Shown: piece after piece, positions 54,598 through 63,807 of the stretch | How positions within the stretch are numbered: the first letter of the stretch is position 1 | Layout: every line of letters starts with the position of its first letter | NCBI RefSeq assembly: GCF_913774235.1 | Contig: NZ_CAJYDW010000012.1 | Span: 806,001-870,000 of the forward strand | Length of the DNA stretch: 64,000 bases | Direction: 5' to 3' | From: an uncultured Pseudomonas sp. | GTDB lineage: Bacteria; Pseudomonadota; Gammaproteobacteria; Pseudomonadales; Pseudomonadaceae | The notes under the pieces: model-generated | What the model was told of the DNA's origin: nothing | The model's database searches: none | Seen by the model: only the letters and a program-made list of their open reading frames with translations | Position numbers and translations under genes: made by a program

Positions 54598-55425
54598 ATG
54601 TCGTATCGCGCGTTTTCCCTAGCCGTTCTGGCGCTCGGCCTTGTCGGCTTCGCTCAGGCTGCTTCCCTGCCACCCGTACCCACCACCCTCACCGAGGCTG
54701 GCCTGCTGCGCGCCGGGGTACGCTGCGACCAGCCACCCTATGGCTACCAGGACAGCAACGGCGACTTCGCCGGTGTGGAGGTGGAGATGTCCCGGCAGAT
54801 CGCCGAGTGGGCGCTGGGTTCGCGGGACAAGGTGAGCTTTACCTGTGTTACCGCCGAAAATCGGGTGCCTCAGTTGCTCGGCCGCAAGGTGGACATGCTG
54901 ATCGCCACCCTCGGGGTGACCCCGGAGCGGCAACGTGTAATCGACTTCACCACCCCCTACCGTTGGGGTGCCAGCGATGTGCTGGTGCGCAAGGACAGCG
55001 GCATCGATTCCATCGCCGCCCTCCGGGGCAAGACGCTGGCTACGCTCAAAGGCTCGGTACAGGCCAAGTGGTTCGAGGACCATGAGCCTGAGGTCAAGAC
55101 CTTGCGTATGAACAGCGCCGCCGATGCGCTGCAGACGTTTCGCCAGGGCCGGGTCGACGCCTACACCCATGATGCCGCGACCCTGGTAGTGGTGACCGCC
55201 CATGACGATAGCGTTCGGCTGGTGGGGGAGCCTTTCCAGATCTCCGATGCCGCCATTGGCGTGCGCAAGAACGAGGCGCAGTGGCGTGACTATCTCAGCG
55301 CCGCGGTGGCGCGGATGCACGAGGAACACCTGTTTCGTCCCTGGGTGGAGCGACTGGTGCCGGAAAACATTCGCAGCTACTACCTGAGCGTATTCGAAGA
55401 GCCGCGTCCCGCAGAACGCCACTAG
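54598..55425 (+). CDS. Polar amino acid ABC transporter, periplasmic binding protein
   Basis: The 275-residue protein has an N-terminal signal peptide (about 1-21, ALGLVGFAQAA). The mature part is a family 3 (PAAT) solute-binding protein: LTEAGLLRAGVRCDQPPYGYQDSNGDFAGVEVEMSRQIAEWAL, NRVPQLLGRKVDMLIATLGVTPERQRVIDFTTPYRWGASDVLVRK. Conserved residues for the alpha-amino acid carboxylate and amino group are plausible (R in TPERQRVIDF, D/Y in the first lobe), so it should bind an amino acid or amino acid-like compound. ATG 54598 has TAGGAGGCAAC upstream. First gene of the operon divergent from the LysR gene. Confidence 0.92.
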   Translation: MSYRAFSLAVLALGLVGFAQAASLPPVPTTLTEAGLLRAGVRCDQPPYGYQDSNGDFAGVEVEMSRQIAEWALGSRDKVSFTCVTAENRVPQLLGRKVDMLIATLGVTPERQRVIDFTTPYRWGASDVLVRKDSGIDSIAALRGKTLATLKGSVQAKWFEDHEPEVKTLRMNSAADALQTFRQGRVDAYTHDAATLVVVTAHDDSVRLVGEPFQISDAAIGVRKNEAQWRDYLSAAVARMHEEHLFRPWVERLVPENIRSYYLSVFEEPRPAERH

Positions 55426-55435
55426 GAGCGCGGTC

Positions 55436-56098
55436 ATGGACTTCGACCTCGACTATCTCGTGGCCCAGTGGCCGGCGTTGCTCGACGGCCTGGTGATGAC
55501 GCTCAAGGTTTCGCTGCTGGCGATCGGATTGTCTCTGGTGATAGGCGTCGTCGGCGGCGCGGTGCGGCTCTTTCGCGTCCCGCTGCTGGCACAGTTGGTT
55601 ACCCTCTATGTCGAGGTGATCCGCAATACGCCGATCCTGGTGCAGCTCTTCTTCATCTTCTACGGCCTGCCGGCGATAGGTCTGGGCTTATCGCTGTTCT
55701 GGTCGGGGGTGCTCTGCCTGTCGCTCTGGGCCGGTGCCTATCAGATCGAGAATCTGCGTGGTGGCCTGGCCACGGTGGAGCGGGGCATGCGCGAGGCCAG
55801 TCTGGCCCTCAATCTCAAGCCCTGGCAGTACTTCTGCCTGATCGCCTTGCCCATCGCGGTGCGCACGGCCTTGCCAGCGGTGCTCAATACCGCCATCTCG
55901 CTGCTGAAGAACTCCTCCTACCTGCAGGCCATCGGCTTGGCCGAGCTGACCTTTGTCGCGGTGGATCGCATTGCCACGGATTTCCGCGCCCTGGAGATGT
56001 TCAGCGCCATCTGTGTGCTTTACCTGGGCCTGGTGGCGGTGCTCGCGTTGGCAACGCAACGGCTGTCCGCCCACCTGCAACGGCCGTTCCGGCAATGA
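55436..56098 (+). CDS. Polar amino acid ABC transporter permease (HisMQ type), first
   Basis: This 220-residue inner-membrane permease shows about five hydrophobic segments and the PAAT-family features: LVMTLKVSLLAIGLSLVIGVVGGAVRLFR, LVTLYVEVIRNTPILVQLFFIFYGLP (the R-x-T-P-x-L-V-Q segment) and the EAA loop GGLATVERGMREASLALNLKPWQYFCLIALPIAVRTALPAVLNTAISLLKNSSYLQAI. It pairs with the next permease. It begins 10 bases after the binding protein stop. The second permease gene begins seven bases after its stop. Confidence 0.92.
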   Translation: MDFDLDYLVAQWPALLDGLVMTLKVSLLAIGLSLVIGVVGGAVRLFRVPLLAQLVTLYVEVIRNTPILVQLFFIFYGLPAIGLGLSLFWSGVLCLSLWAGAYQIENLRGGLATVERGMREASLALNLKPWQYFCLIALPIAVRTALPAVLNTAISLLKNSSYLQAIGLAELTFVAVDRIATDFRALEMFSAICVLYLGLVAVLALATQRLSAHLQRPFRQ

Positions 56099-56105
56099 GG
56101 CACCC

Positions 56106-56783
56106 ATGAGCTTCTTTCTGGAAAACTGGAATTTCGTGGTCAAGGGCCTGCTGATGACCTTGCAGCTGGCGCTGGTCGTGCTGCTCTTCACCACCCTGGT
56201 TTCGGTGGTGTTCGGGGTGCTGGCCACGCTGCCGCAGCGCTGGCTGGGCTGGCTGATCCATAGCTATGTGGAGCTATTCCGCTCGATCCCCTTGATCGTC
56301 AACGTCTTCTTCATCTTCTTCGGCGCACCCCTTCTCGGGCTGGATCTGTCGCCCTTCGCCGCGGTCACCACCGGCCTGACGCTCTGGGGCAGTGCCAACG
56401 GCATCGAAATCGTCCGTGGTGGCTTGCTGGCCGTGCCCCGGCACCAGTGGAAGAGTGCCTGGGCGCTAGGTCTGCCACGCTGGCGCATCTACCTGCACAT
56501 CCTGGGTCCGCAGTCGCTCAAGGCCATTCTCCCGGCCTACACGGGGCTGCTCACCCTGCTGGTTCAGGCCACCTCCCTCGGCGCCCTGGTCGGGGTGGGC
56601 GAGTTCCTCAAGACCGGCCAGACCCTGATCGAGCGTACCACCATGATGACCGGTGCCAGTCCCGCCTTCACGGTCTACGGCACGGTGCTGCTGGTCTATT
56701 TCGTCATCTGCTCGCTGCTCAGTTGGCTCAGTCGCTACCTCGAGCGGCGTCTGGGTCGTCCGCAGACCCGTAATCCGTCCTAG
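56106..56783 (+). CDS. Polar amino acid ABC transporter permease (HisMQ type), second
   Basis: The 225-residue permease contains NFVVKGLLMTLQLALVVLLFTTLVSVVFGVL, HSYVELFRSIPLIVNVFFIFFGAPLLG and the EAA loop ANGIEIVRGGLLAVPRHQWKSAWALGLPRWRIYLHILGPQSLKAILPAYTGLL. RSIPLIV replaces the more usual RGTPLLVQ. It is the heterodimer partner of the preceding permease in a binding-protein-dependent amino acid importer. Its stop lies 11 bases before the lyase ATG. No other unusual features. Confidence 0.92.
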   Translation: MSFFLENWNFVVKGLLMTLQLALVVLLFTTLVSVVFGVLATLPQRWLGWLIHSYVELFRSIPLIVNVFFIFFGAPLLGLDLSPFAAVTTGLTLWGSANGIEIVRGGLLAVPRHQWKSAWALGLPRWRIYLHILGPQSLKAILPAYTGLLTLLVQATSLGALVGVGEFLKTGQTLIERTTMMTGASPAFTVYGTVLLVYFVICSLLSWLSRYLERRLGRPQTRNPS

Positions 56784-56794
56784 TGAGGCATCCC

Positions 56795-58294
56795 ATGCAA
56801 GAATCCAAGGTCAGCCGTCGTCTCCGGGAGGCCACCGCGCCCGAGGTCTGCGACTTCATCTACGCGCCGCGCCTGGCCGGTTTCGCCGAAGGCTTTCCCT
56901 ATCTGGGCGACGTCAACAAGGCCCATGTGGTGATGCTTGCCGAGCAGGGATTGATCGACCGTGCCCAGGCTGCGGCCCTGGCTCGCGGCATCCTCGAACT
57001 GGAGACGGCAGGCCCCGGGGCAGTACCCCTGGATCCGCTGCGCGAGGATGCCTACTTCAACTACGAGGCCGCGCTGATCGAGCGTCTGGGCGCCGATATC
57101 GGCGGTCGCCTGCACATCGGTCGCAGCCGCAACGACATCCTCGCCACCCTCGATCGCCTGCGGGCGCGGGATGTCCTCGCCGAGCTGCTGGAGACACTGC
57201 AACAGGTCCGTGCGACCGCCCTGGAGGGCGCGGAGCGGCATGCCACCACGGTGATGCCGGGGCATACCCACCTGCAGCCGGCGCAGCCGATCACCTATGG
57301 TTTCTATCTGGCCGGCGTGGCCCAGGCGCTGGAGCGGGACAGTCTGCGGCTGGCCGCGACCCTCGACAGCATGAATCAGAGTCCGCTGGGCGCAGCGGCC
57401 TTTGCCGGTACCCCCTTCGCCATCGACCGGGCGCGCACCGCCGAGCTGCTGGGCTTCGACGGTTATCTGGATAACGCCCTGGACGCCGTGGCCTCGCGGG
57501 ATTTCATCCTCGAAGGCCTGTCCCATTTGAGTCTTTTGGCGGTGTTCTGGAGTCGGGTCGCCCAGGATTACTTCGTCTGGACGACCCATGAATTCGGCCT
57601 GGTGGAATTTCCCGACAGCGTCGCCGGCACCTCCAGCATCATGCCGCAGAAGAAGAATCCGGTCGTGCTGGAGTACCTCAAGGGCCGTAGTGGCCACATC
57701 GCCGGATTGCTGATGGCTGCCACCATGACGGTCAAGGGCACCCACTTCAGCCACAGTGGCGATGCCAATCGCGAGGGCACCCGCGGTTTCTGGGAGGCGG
57801 CGGCGGAAACGCTGCGCTGCCTGCAGCTGCTGGACCTGGTACTGCGTACGGCGGAGCCTCAGGCCAGGCGAGGTCTGGAACGCAGCGCCCTGGACTTCTC
57901 CACGGCCACGGGCCTGGCCGATCTCATCGTGCGCGAGGGCGGGCTGTCGTTTCGCGAGGCGCACCATGTGGTGGGGGCCGTGGTGCGCCAGGCGCTGGAT
58001 GCAGGTCTGCCGGCCAACGCCATCGACGGCGCCATGCTGGACCAGGCCGCCCAGGCGGTGATCGGGCGGCCCCTGGGGCTGGATGCCGCGCGGGTCGGTG
58101 ACAGTCTGGATCCCACCGCCAACGTCGCCTCGCGGCAATCGCCGGGAGGCCCCGGTGCGCCTGCGCTCATGCGGACCCTGGCGGCTGCGCGGGCACGCCT
58201 CACCCTGGAGCGGGAACGACAAGCGGCTCGGCGTGCGCGGCAGGCGCAGAGTCAGGCACGCCTGGCTGCCAACCTGCGGGCGCTGACCCAGTGA
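56795..58294 (+). CDS. Argininosuccinate lyase-like enzyme embedded in transporter operon
   Basis: This 499-residue aspartase/fumarase-superfamily protein keeps the superfamily signature [12 protein letters not shown] (279-290) and the T-H pair in [12 protein letters not shown] (154-165). Compared with housekeeping Arg[12 protein letters not shown] has Ile for the Thr of [17 protein letters not shown] replaces GYTHLQRAQ, and [15 protein letters not shown] replaces GSGALAGTxF. The C-terminus ([19 protein letters not shown]) is an Arg/Ala-rich tail longer than in canonical ArgH (about 460 residues). It should cleave an N-substituted aspartate-type C-N bond, releasing fumarate, perhaps from a compound taken up by the neighbouring transporter. 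Such ArgH paralogues include ethylenediaminedisuccinate lyase. ATG 56795 has GAGG upstream; GTG 56783 is alternative. Confidence 0.85.
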   Translation: MQESKVSRRLREATAPEVCDFIYAPRLAGFAEGFPYLGDVNKAHVVMLAEQGLIDRAQAAALARGILELETAGPGAVPLDPLREDAYFNYEAALIERLGADIGGRLHIGRSRNDILATLDRLRARDVLAELLETLQQVRATALEGAERHATTVMPGHTHLQPAQPITYGFYLAGVAQALERDSLRLAATLDSMNQSPLGAAAFAGTPFAIDRARTAELLGFDGYLDNALDAVASRDFILEGLSHLSLLAVFWSRVAQDYFVWTTHEFGLVEFPDSVAGTSSIMPQKKNPVVLEYLKGRSGHIAGLLMAATMTVKGTHFSHSGDANREGTRGFWEAAAETLRCLQLLDLVLRTAEPQARRGLERSALDFSTATGLADLIVREGGLSFREAHHVVGAVVRQALDAGLPANAIDGAMLDQAAQAVIGRPLGLDAARVGDSLDPTANVASRQSPGGPGAPALMRTLAAARARLTLERERQAARRARQAQSQARLAANLRALTQ

Positions 58295-59028
58295 GCACCT
58301 TGCTGAGGGTCCGGGGACTGACCAAGAGCTTCGGCGAGCAACAGATCGTCCGTGGGGTGGACCTCGATGTCGCGGCCGGTGAGGTGGTGGTGGTGATAGG
58401 TCCCAGCGGCTCGGGCAAGTCGACGCTCATCCGCTGCCTCAACAGCCTTGAGGAGCCCTCGGCCGGCACCGTGGAGCTGGACGGTGTACCGGTGCATGCC
58501 GGCGACCGTCGCGCCCTGGCGACCCTTCGCCAGAAGGTAGGAATGGTGTTCCAGGACTACACCCTGTTTCCGCACCTCACGGTGCTCCGCAACCTGACCC
58601 TGGCGCCCGTCAAGCTGGGACGCCTCAGCGCTGCCGAGGCCGATCGCCAGGCGCGGGCGTTGCTGGAGCGAGTAGGGCTGGCGCACAAGGCCGATGCCTA
58701 TCCAGTGGAGCTCTCCGGCGGCCAGCAGCAGCGGGTGGCTATCGTTCGGGCACTGGCCCTGCAGCCGCAGCTGCTCCTGTTCGACGAGCCGACTTCGGCC
58801 CTGGATCCGGAGACGGTCAACGAGGTGTTGGCGATCATGAAGGACCTGGCGCGCGAGGGCATGACCATGATCGTGGTCACCCATGAGATGGGCTTCGCCC
58901 GCGAGGTGGCGGACCGGGTACTGTTCTTCGACGGTGGACGCATCCTGGAAAGTGGCGCACCGGCGCAGCTGTTCGGCGCACCGCAGGAGTCACGCACCCG
59001 CCAGTTCCTTGCCAATGTGCTGCACTAA
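58291..59028 (+). CDS. Polar amino acid ABC transporter ATP-binding protein
   Basis: The 245-residue ATPase has Walker [11 protein letters not shown] (34-43), Q-loop [16 protein letters not shown], signature LSGGQQQR, Walker [15 protein letters not shown] and the switch His VTHEMGF. It closes the transporter operon; its GTG start (58291) overlaps the lyase stop by four bases (GTGA), so synthesis is coupled to the lyase. Its end converges on the AttH-like gene with a four-base overlap of the stops. The best guess is energising uptake of the lyase substrate. Confidence 0.94.
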   Translation: MSTLLRVRGLTKSFGEQQIVRGVDLDVAAGEVVVVIGPSGSGKSTLIRCLNSLEEPSAGTVELDGVPVHAGDRRALATLRQKVGMVFQDYTLFPHLTVLRNLTLAPVKLGRLSAAEADRQARALLERVGLAHKADAYPVELSGGQQQRVAIVRALALQPQLLLFDEPTSALDPETVNEVLAIMKDLAREGMTMIVVTHEMGFAREVADRVLFFDGGRILESGAPAQLFGAPQESRTRQFLANVLH

Positions 59029-60077
59029 TAGCCGGTCATTTCCAGATAGCCCACCCCCTGGGCGCTGCCGTCGACGCTGACCGGGCCTTCCCAGTAGGGC
59101 GTGCCCAGGGCCATCCAGGCATTGGGGTTGACTGCGGCAATGCGCAGTTCGAGGCCCTGGCCAGGCAGGGCGATGGACCAGCGCACCGGCACCTGGCGTC
59201 CGGCTACCGGGTGGGTGGCCAGGGGCGCGAGGCGGATGTCGCCGGGATGCAGCGGCTGATTGTGGCCATCGGCGGCGATCAGGTTGCCGAACAGATAGTG
59301 CTGGCCGTCGGCCTGGCGCAGGCGGTAGAGCATCAACTGGCGACCGTCGTCGAGGTGCAGGGAAAACCAGTCCCAGCCCAGCTGGTCGGCGGCCAGGTGC
59401 TGGCTGCTCCATTCTCGATCCAACCAGGCCAGGCCCCTGACCGGCACGCGCCGGCCTTCGATCTCCAGTTCGCCCTGGGCCTGGAAGAATGGCTGGCTGT
59501 AGTAGTAGGACGCCTGGCCGCTGGCGGATTTTCGACTGACGCCGCCTTCGCCTTGGAGTACCAGCGGGCCGGTTGCGGCGAGGTCCAGGCGATAGGCGAA
59601 ACCCGGGCCGCGGGCGGTTACCTGGGCCTGGCCGTTGAGGTCGCCGGTCAGGCGCCAGTCGTCGATCCAGGCCGAGAAGGGGGCGGCGATCACGCCCGCC
59701 TGACCGACGCCGCCGCGACCCTGGGTCTGGGCGGAGAATTGCCGGGTCTCGCTGGTGAGGCCGGCGTGCCCGAGCCAGAGGTTGCCATTGCTCCAGCCGG
59801 GCTGGTCGGCGCCGGGTCGTAGGGCGTTGCGGAACAGCGTCCATTGCACGCCGTAGCGATGGCCCTGGGCATCGCTGAGGTTGGCGGTCACGTACCACCA
59901 CTCGATACGAAAGTCCGGATGGGCACCGTGGTCGGCGGGAAAGCTGAAGACCTTGCCCGGCACCACCGGGGCGAAGTTCTCGCTGCCCTGACCGAGGCCG
60001 GCGAAGCCTTCGGCGGGGGGCTGTTCATCGCAACCGACGAGCAGGAGGAGGACGAGCAACAGCGCCCTAGCGTTCAT
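59025..60077 (-). CDS. AttH-type lipocalin-like lipoprotein (CrtC/AttH fold)
   Basis: The 350-residue protein starts at ATG 60077, overlapping the end of the FtsX-like gene. A short lipoprotein signal peptide ([11 protein letters not shown]) gives an anchored Cys at about 16. The mature part matches the AttH/carotenoid 1,2-hydratase-like fold with two lipocalin-type barrels: [24 protein letters not shown] (the conserved H-x-x-x-R-x-E-W-W-Y), [62 protein letters not shown]. In AttEFGH operons it is the partner of an ABC exporter. The ligand is unknown. Confidence 0.87.
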   Translation of the reverse strand: MNARALLLVLLLLVGCDEQPPAEGFAGLGQGSENFAPVVPGKVFSFPADHGAHPDFRIEWWYVTANLSDAQGHRYGVQWTLFRNALRPGADQPGWSNGNLWLGHAGLTSETRQFSAQTQGRGGVGQAGVIAAPFSAWIDDWRLTGDLNGQAQVTARGPGFAYRLDLAATGPLVLQGEGGVSRKSASGQASYYYSQPFFQAQGELEIEGRRVPVRGLAWLDREWSSQHLAADQLGWDWFSLHLDDGRQLMLYRLRQADGQHYLFGNLIAADGHNQPLHPGDIRLAPLATHPVAGRQVPVRWSIALPGQGLELRIAAVNPNAWMALGTPYWEGPVSVDGSAQGVGYLEMTGY

Positions 60078-62526
60078 TGCCAAGTTCTCGCAGTAGGTCC
60101 AGGGGTTGGCTGCGCTGCAGGCGCAGCAGCGGCCAGGCGGCGGCCAGCAGGGTCGCCAGCAGGGCGATGGCGGACAGCGCCAGCAGTTGTCCGGGGAACA
60201 CCTGCAGCGGCAGGCGCCAGCCGAAGGCCTGGACGTTCACCACGGCGACCAGGCACCAGGCGAGCAGGATGCCCAACGGAATGGCCAGGGCCAGGGTGAG
60301 GACGGCGAGCCCCAGTAGTTGCCCAAGGCTAAGCAGGACCAGCCGTGGACGTTCGATCCCCAGTGCCCACAGCGGGGCGAGTTGGCCAAGGCGGCGCTGC
60401 GCCTGACCGAGCAGGGCAATGAACAACGCCAGACCGGCCACCGCCAGGGTCAGGGCGTTGAGCGCGGCGGTGGCGCTGAAGGTGCGCTCGAAGACCTGAT
60501 CGGCGTAGCGGCGCAACTGACCCTGGTCGACGGAGCGGCTGGCGTCCAGGGCGAAGCGTTGCTGCAGCTCGCCGCGCAGGGCGTCCACCTGCTCCGGCGC
60601 CATGCGCACGACGATGCGGACCAGGCCGGCGTCCGGCCAGAGCGTCCGTAGCCGCTGTTGCGACAGCAGCAGATGACCGCGAGGATTGCCGTAGTCGGCA
60701 TAGGTGGCGAGGATGGGGGCGGCCCAGCGGCCCTGGCTCCCCACCAGTTCGAGCCTCTGCCCCTTGGCGACCTGCAGTAGCCGCGCCAGTTGCTCGCTGA
60801 GCATCACGCCGTCGCCGGCGAAGAAGGCTGTCCAGCTTGCCGCAGAGCCGTCCAGCAACGGCCAGTGCAGGCGATAGAGGGCGTCGTCCACCACGCCGCT
60901 GAGGGTGGTGGGCTGGCCCTGCAAGGTCGTCTCCACCTCATGGACCGGCAGCGCCGCGCGGACGCCGGGTTGCCCAGGCAACCAGGCAAGCAGGCTGGCT
61001 CCCTGGCGGTCATCCTGGGGGCGCAGATAGAGCTCGGCGGCCAGGCGCTGGTCCAGCCAGCCGTCGAAGGTGCGGCGAAAGCCCTCGGTCATGCTGCCGG
61101 CGCCGACATTGGCGGCCAAGGCGAGGAGCAGTGCCATCAGCGCCTGGGACAGGCCTGGCAGTTGCTGGCGCGCATCGGCGAGGAACCAGCGCAGCAGGGG
61201 ACGGCGCGCCCTGCCGAGGAGGAGATCGAGCAAGGCGCTGAGCAAGGGTGGCAACGCCAGCGCCGCCGCCAGCAACAGGCAGCCGAGCAGGGCCAGTCCG
61301 CTGCCCAGGCTGTCGCCGCCCAGCAGCAAGCCGAGGGCGACCAGGGCTGCCAGCGCGGCGGCCATGGCCTGGCGTCTGAGCCAACGACCATGGGCGGCAC
61401 GCCAGGCCTCGCCCTGGGCCAGGGCCAGTAGGGGTAGCCGCGCCGCGCGCCAGAGGCCAGCGGCTCCGGCCAGCAGCGCGCCACCCAGGCTGAGGCCGAG
61501 TCCGACGAGCCACCAGGCCGGGCTCAGGGTCAGGGTGCCGGCGACTTCCGCGCCATAGAGGCCACGCAGGCTGGCCGCCACGTCCGGCAACAGCAGTGCG
61601 GCCAGGCCATAGCCACTGACTACGCCGAGCCCGCCGGCCACCAGGGCGATGAGGCTCAACTCCAGGGCTAGCGCCAGTACCAGAGTCGCGGCCGACAGCC
61701 CGCAGGCGCGCAAGGTACGCAGCAGCGGCCGGCGTTGCTCCAGGGCCAGACCGACTGCCGCCTGGACGATGAACAGCCCCACGGCGAAGGCCAGCAGGCC
61801 CAGTGCCAGCAGATTGAGGTGGAAGCTGTCGGTCAGGCGGTCGAGCTCGCTGCCCTGGTCGCTCTCGACCCGCTGCAGCGGTGGGCCTGCCAGCGGCGGC
61901 AGGTCGCGCTGGAAGGTCTTGGGCAGGATCAGCCGGGACAACAGCTCCGGCGCCGCCAGCAGCCGCTGGGCCTGGCCGATGTCCATGACCAGGGTGCCGG
62001 GCGCCAGGCCGATACGGCTGCGCAGCGGCGGCAGCGGCTCGCCATCCGTGCGGTGCAGCACGGCGCCGTCGCGGAGGCGCCATTCACGCAGGGTTTCCGG
62101 GGCGATCCAGGTAGCGCCCTGCGGGCTTAGGAACTCCAGCAGCGTCTCGGGCGAAGCCCTGGCCGCCACACCGCGATCGGCGGGCAGGCTGACCGGTTCC
62201 AGGCCGATCAGGGGCACCGGCCGCTCGCGCTCGGCGAGGGCCAGACGCCCCTGCAGAACGGGCGACACCGGCCAGCCCTGCCGGCGCAGTTCGACGAACA
62301 GCGCCTGGGGAAACCGACCGCCATCGCGGGCTTCCAGGCTGGATTGATCGGCGCCGAACAGCGCGCTGGCCTGGGCATAGCTCTGCCGCGCCTGGGCATT
62401 GAGCGCCAGTACGCCGATCAGCAGGGCGGTGGCCAGCCACAATCCGGCGATCAGCCCGGCCAGTTGCAGCGGATGCCGCCGCCAGTGGCTGAGCAGGCCG
62501 TGCAGGCTCCAGTAGAGCAACCTCAT
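60067..62526 (-). CDS. FtsX-like ABC transporter permease (AttF/G type, fused)
   Basis: This 819-residue membrane protein has about ten hydrophobic segments, arranged as two FtsX-like halves (a TM helix near 15-40, three at about 245-360, two at 385-435, and four at about 690-810). The first periplasmic part contains SLPADRGVAARASPETLLEFLSP; the second has PVHEVETTLQGQPTTLSGVVDDALYRLHWPLLDG. FtsX-type permeases of this class are usually split into two genes (AttF and AttG), so this is a fused version. It overlaps the LolD-like gene start by four bases and the AttH-like gene by 11, forming one operon. Confidence 0.88.
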   Translation of the reverse strand: MRLLYWSLHGLLSHWRRHPLQLAGLIAGLWLATALLIGVLALNAQARQSYAQASALFGADQSSLEARDGGRFPQALFVELRRQGWPVSPVLQGRLALAERERPVPLIGLEPVSLPADRGVAARASPETLLEFLSPQGATWIAPETLREWRLRDGAVLHRTDGEPLPPLRSRIGLAPGTLVMDIGQAQRLLAAPELLSRLILPKTFQRDLPPLAGPPLQRVESDQGSELDRLTDSFHLNLLALGLLAFAVGLFIVQAAVGLALEQRRPLLRTLRACGLSAATLVLALALELSLIALVAGGLGVVSGYGLAALLLPDVAASLRGLYGAEVAGTLTLSPAWWLVGLGLSLGGALLAGAAGLWRAARLPLLALAQGEAWRAAHGRWLRRQAMAAALAALVALGLLLGGDSLGSGLALLGCLLLAAALALPPLLSALLDLLLGRARRPLLRWFLADARQQLPGLSQALMALLLALAANVGAGSMTEGFRRTFDGWLDQRLAAELYLRPQDDRQGASLLAWLPGQPGVRAALPVHEVETTLQGQPTTLSGVVDDALYRLHWPLLDGSAASWTAFFAGDGVMLSEQLARLLQVAKGQRLELVGSQGRWAAPILATYADYGNPRGHLLLSQQRLRTLWPDAGLVRIVVRMAPEQVDALRGELQQRFALDASRSVDQGQLRRYADQVFERTFSATAALNALTLAVAGLALFIALLGQAQRRLGQLAPLWALGIERPRLVLLSLGQLLGLAVLTLALAIPLGILLAWCLVAVVNVQAFGWRLPLQVFPGQLLALSAIALLATLLAAAWPLLRLQRSQPLDLLRELGNER

Positions 62527-63197
62527 GCGCCACGCTCGTCCGCCAGGATCAGCCTGCCCCGTTCCAGTTGCAACGTTCTATCCAGCCGGCCGGCGATACG
62601 GGCGCTGTGGGTCACCATCAACAGGCTGGAGCCGGTCTCGGCGACCAGCTCCAGCAGCAGCGCCAGGGCCTGGTCGCCGCTGCCCTCGTCGAGATTGCCG
62701 GTGGGCTCGTCGGCCAGTAGCAGGGGCGGGCGCGAGGCCAGGGCGCGCCCGAGGGCGACGCGCTGCTGCTGGCCGCCGGATAGCTGCTCGGGATAGCGAT
62801 CTAGTAGTCCTGCAAGGCCCAGGCGTTCGGCCAGGACCTGCTGCCAACGCGGATCGTGACGTTGGGCAAGGCGGGCCTGGAAGGCGAGGTTGTCGGCCAC
62901 CGACAGGCTGGCGATCAGGTTGAATTGCTGGAAGATCAGTCCAATGCCCTCGCGGCGCCAGCGCGCCAGGGCTGTTTCGTTCAGGTCGGACAAGGTCTGC
63001 CCGGCCGCCTCGATGCGTCCGCTGTCGGCGCGGTCGAGGCCGGCGACCAGGTGCAGCAGGGTGCTCTTGCCGCTACCGGATTCGCCCATCAGGGCCAGGC
63101 TCTCGCCCTGGCCGAGATGCAGATCCACCCCGCGCAGGACCGGCAGGGGTCCCTGGGGTGTCGGATAGCTCTTGTGCAGATCGGTGATGGTCAGCAT
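62523..63197 (-). CDS. ABC transporter ATPase, LolD/MacB-type (AttE-like)
   Basis: The 224-residue ATPase contains Walker [13 protein letters not shown] (38-49), FQQFNLIASLSVADNLAF, signature [15 protein letters not shown], Walker B LLLADEPTGNLDE and H-loop VTHS. The Q-F-N-L and L-A-D-E-P-T-G-N-L-D pattern is specific for LolD/MacB-type ATPases that work with FtsX-like permeases. ATG 63197 has GGAGGCGCG upstream. It is the first gene of the operon: ATPase, fused permease, AttH-like lipoprotein, transcribed leftward with all junctions overlapping. Confidence 0.93.
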   Translation of the reverse strand: MLTITDLHKSYPTPQGPLPVLRGVDLHLGQGESLALMGESGSGKSTLLHLVAGLDRADSGRIEAAGQTLSDLNETALARWRREGIGLIFQQFNLIASLSVADNLAFQARLAQRHDPRWQQVLAERLGLAGLLDRYPEQLSGGQQQRVALGRALASRPPLLLADEPTGNLDEGSGDQALALLLELVAETGSSLLMVTHSARIAGRLDRTLQLERGRLILADERGA

Positions 63198-63260
63198 CGC
63201 GCCTCCCGCGCCGGTCGCCGTCTGCAATCGACCGGGTCGTGGCGGCGACGTTCAGCACGG

Positions 63261-63551
63261 CTAGCGGCGTTTGCTCTTGCCCTTGCCAGCCTTTTCGTCT
63301 TCCTCGCGTTGCAGGCGCTCGCACTTGCGCACCATGGTCAGGTAGTAGATGGCGCTGCCGACGAACAGGATGATGGGCAGCGCCATGGACATCTGCAGCA
63401 GGCTGCCGGGGAAGGCCGTCGGTACCCAGTGGTGGTAGAGCAGGATGCCGATGGCCAGCAGCACCGAGTACAGCAGACCGTAGCCACCCGCCTTGCGTGA
63501 TTCCTGGGCAAGGTCGAGAGGTGAACGATTCAGATCATTGGGCTCGAACAT
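63261..63551 (-). CDS. Small predicted inner membrane protein, hypothetical
   Basis: The 96-residue protein has two hydrophobic segments (about 24-40, YGLLYSVLLAIGILLYH, and about 53-70, MALPIILFVGSAIYYLTMV) followed by a highly charged C-terminal tail (RKCERLQREEDEKAGKGKSKRR). The N-terminus (MFEPNDLNRSPLDLAQESRKAGG) is polar. No known motif. It is 63 bases upstream of the ATPase gene on the same strand, so it may be part of that transcript. ATG 63551 lacks a strong ribosome site; an open frame continues to 63716 but that part looks non-coding. Confidence 0.6.
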   Translation of the reverse strand: MFEPNDLNRSPLDLAQESRKAGGYGLLYSVLLAIGILLYHHWVPTAFPGSLLQMSMALPIILFVGSAIYYLTMVRKCERLQREEDEKAGKGKSKRR

Positions 63552-63807
63552 GAACGTCTCTATCAAGCGCTGAAGAAGGCGCCAGTTTAACGTCTGCAGG
63601 GCTGCCGGTCGCGCCCATGCGGCTGGCGGTCGCAGTGGCTCGCCAAGCATAGCGCGCACTCCGTTCACGCAATGTTCAGGCAGACATAAGCTTGAAATCT
63701 TATCCTTTGCAGCCATTTAGAGGCCTGGCGATGGCAAGCGAGCAGGTCTCCTTGTAAGCTCGATCAGTTATTTGAACGCGCACAGTGCGCACGGATAAGG
63801 AATCAAC

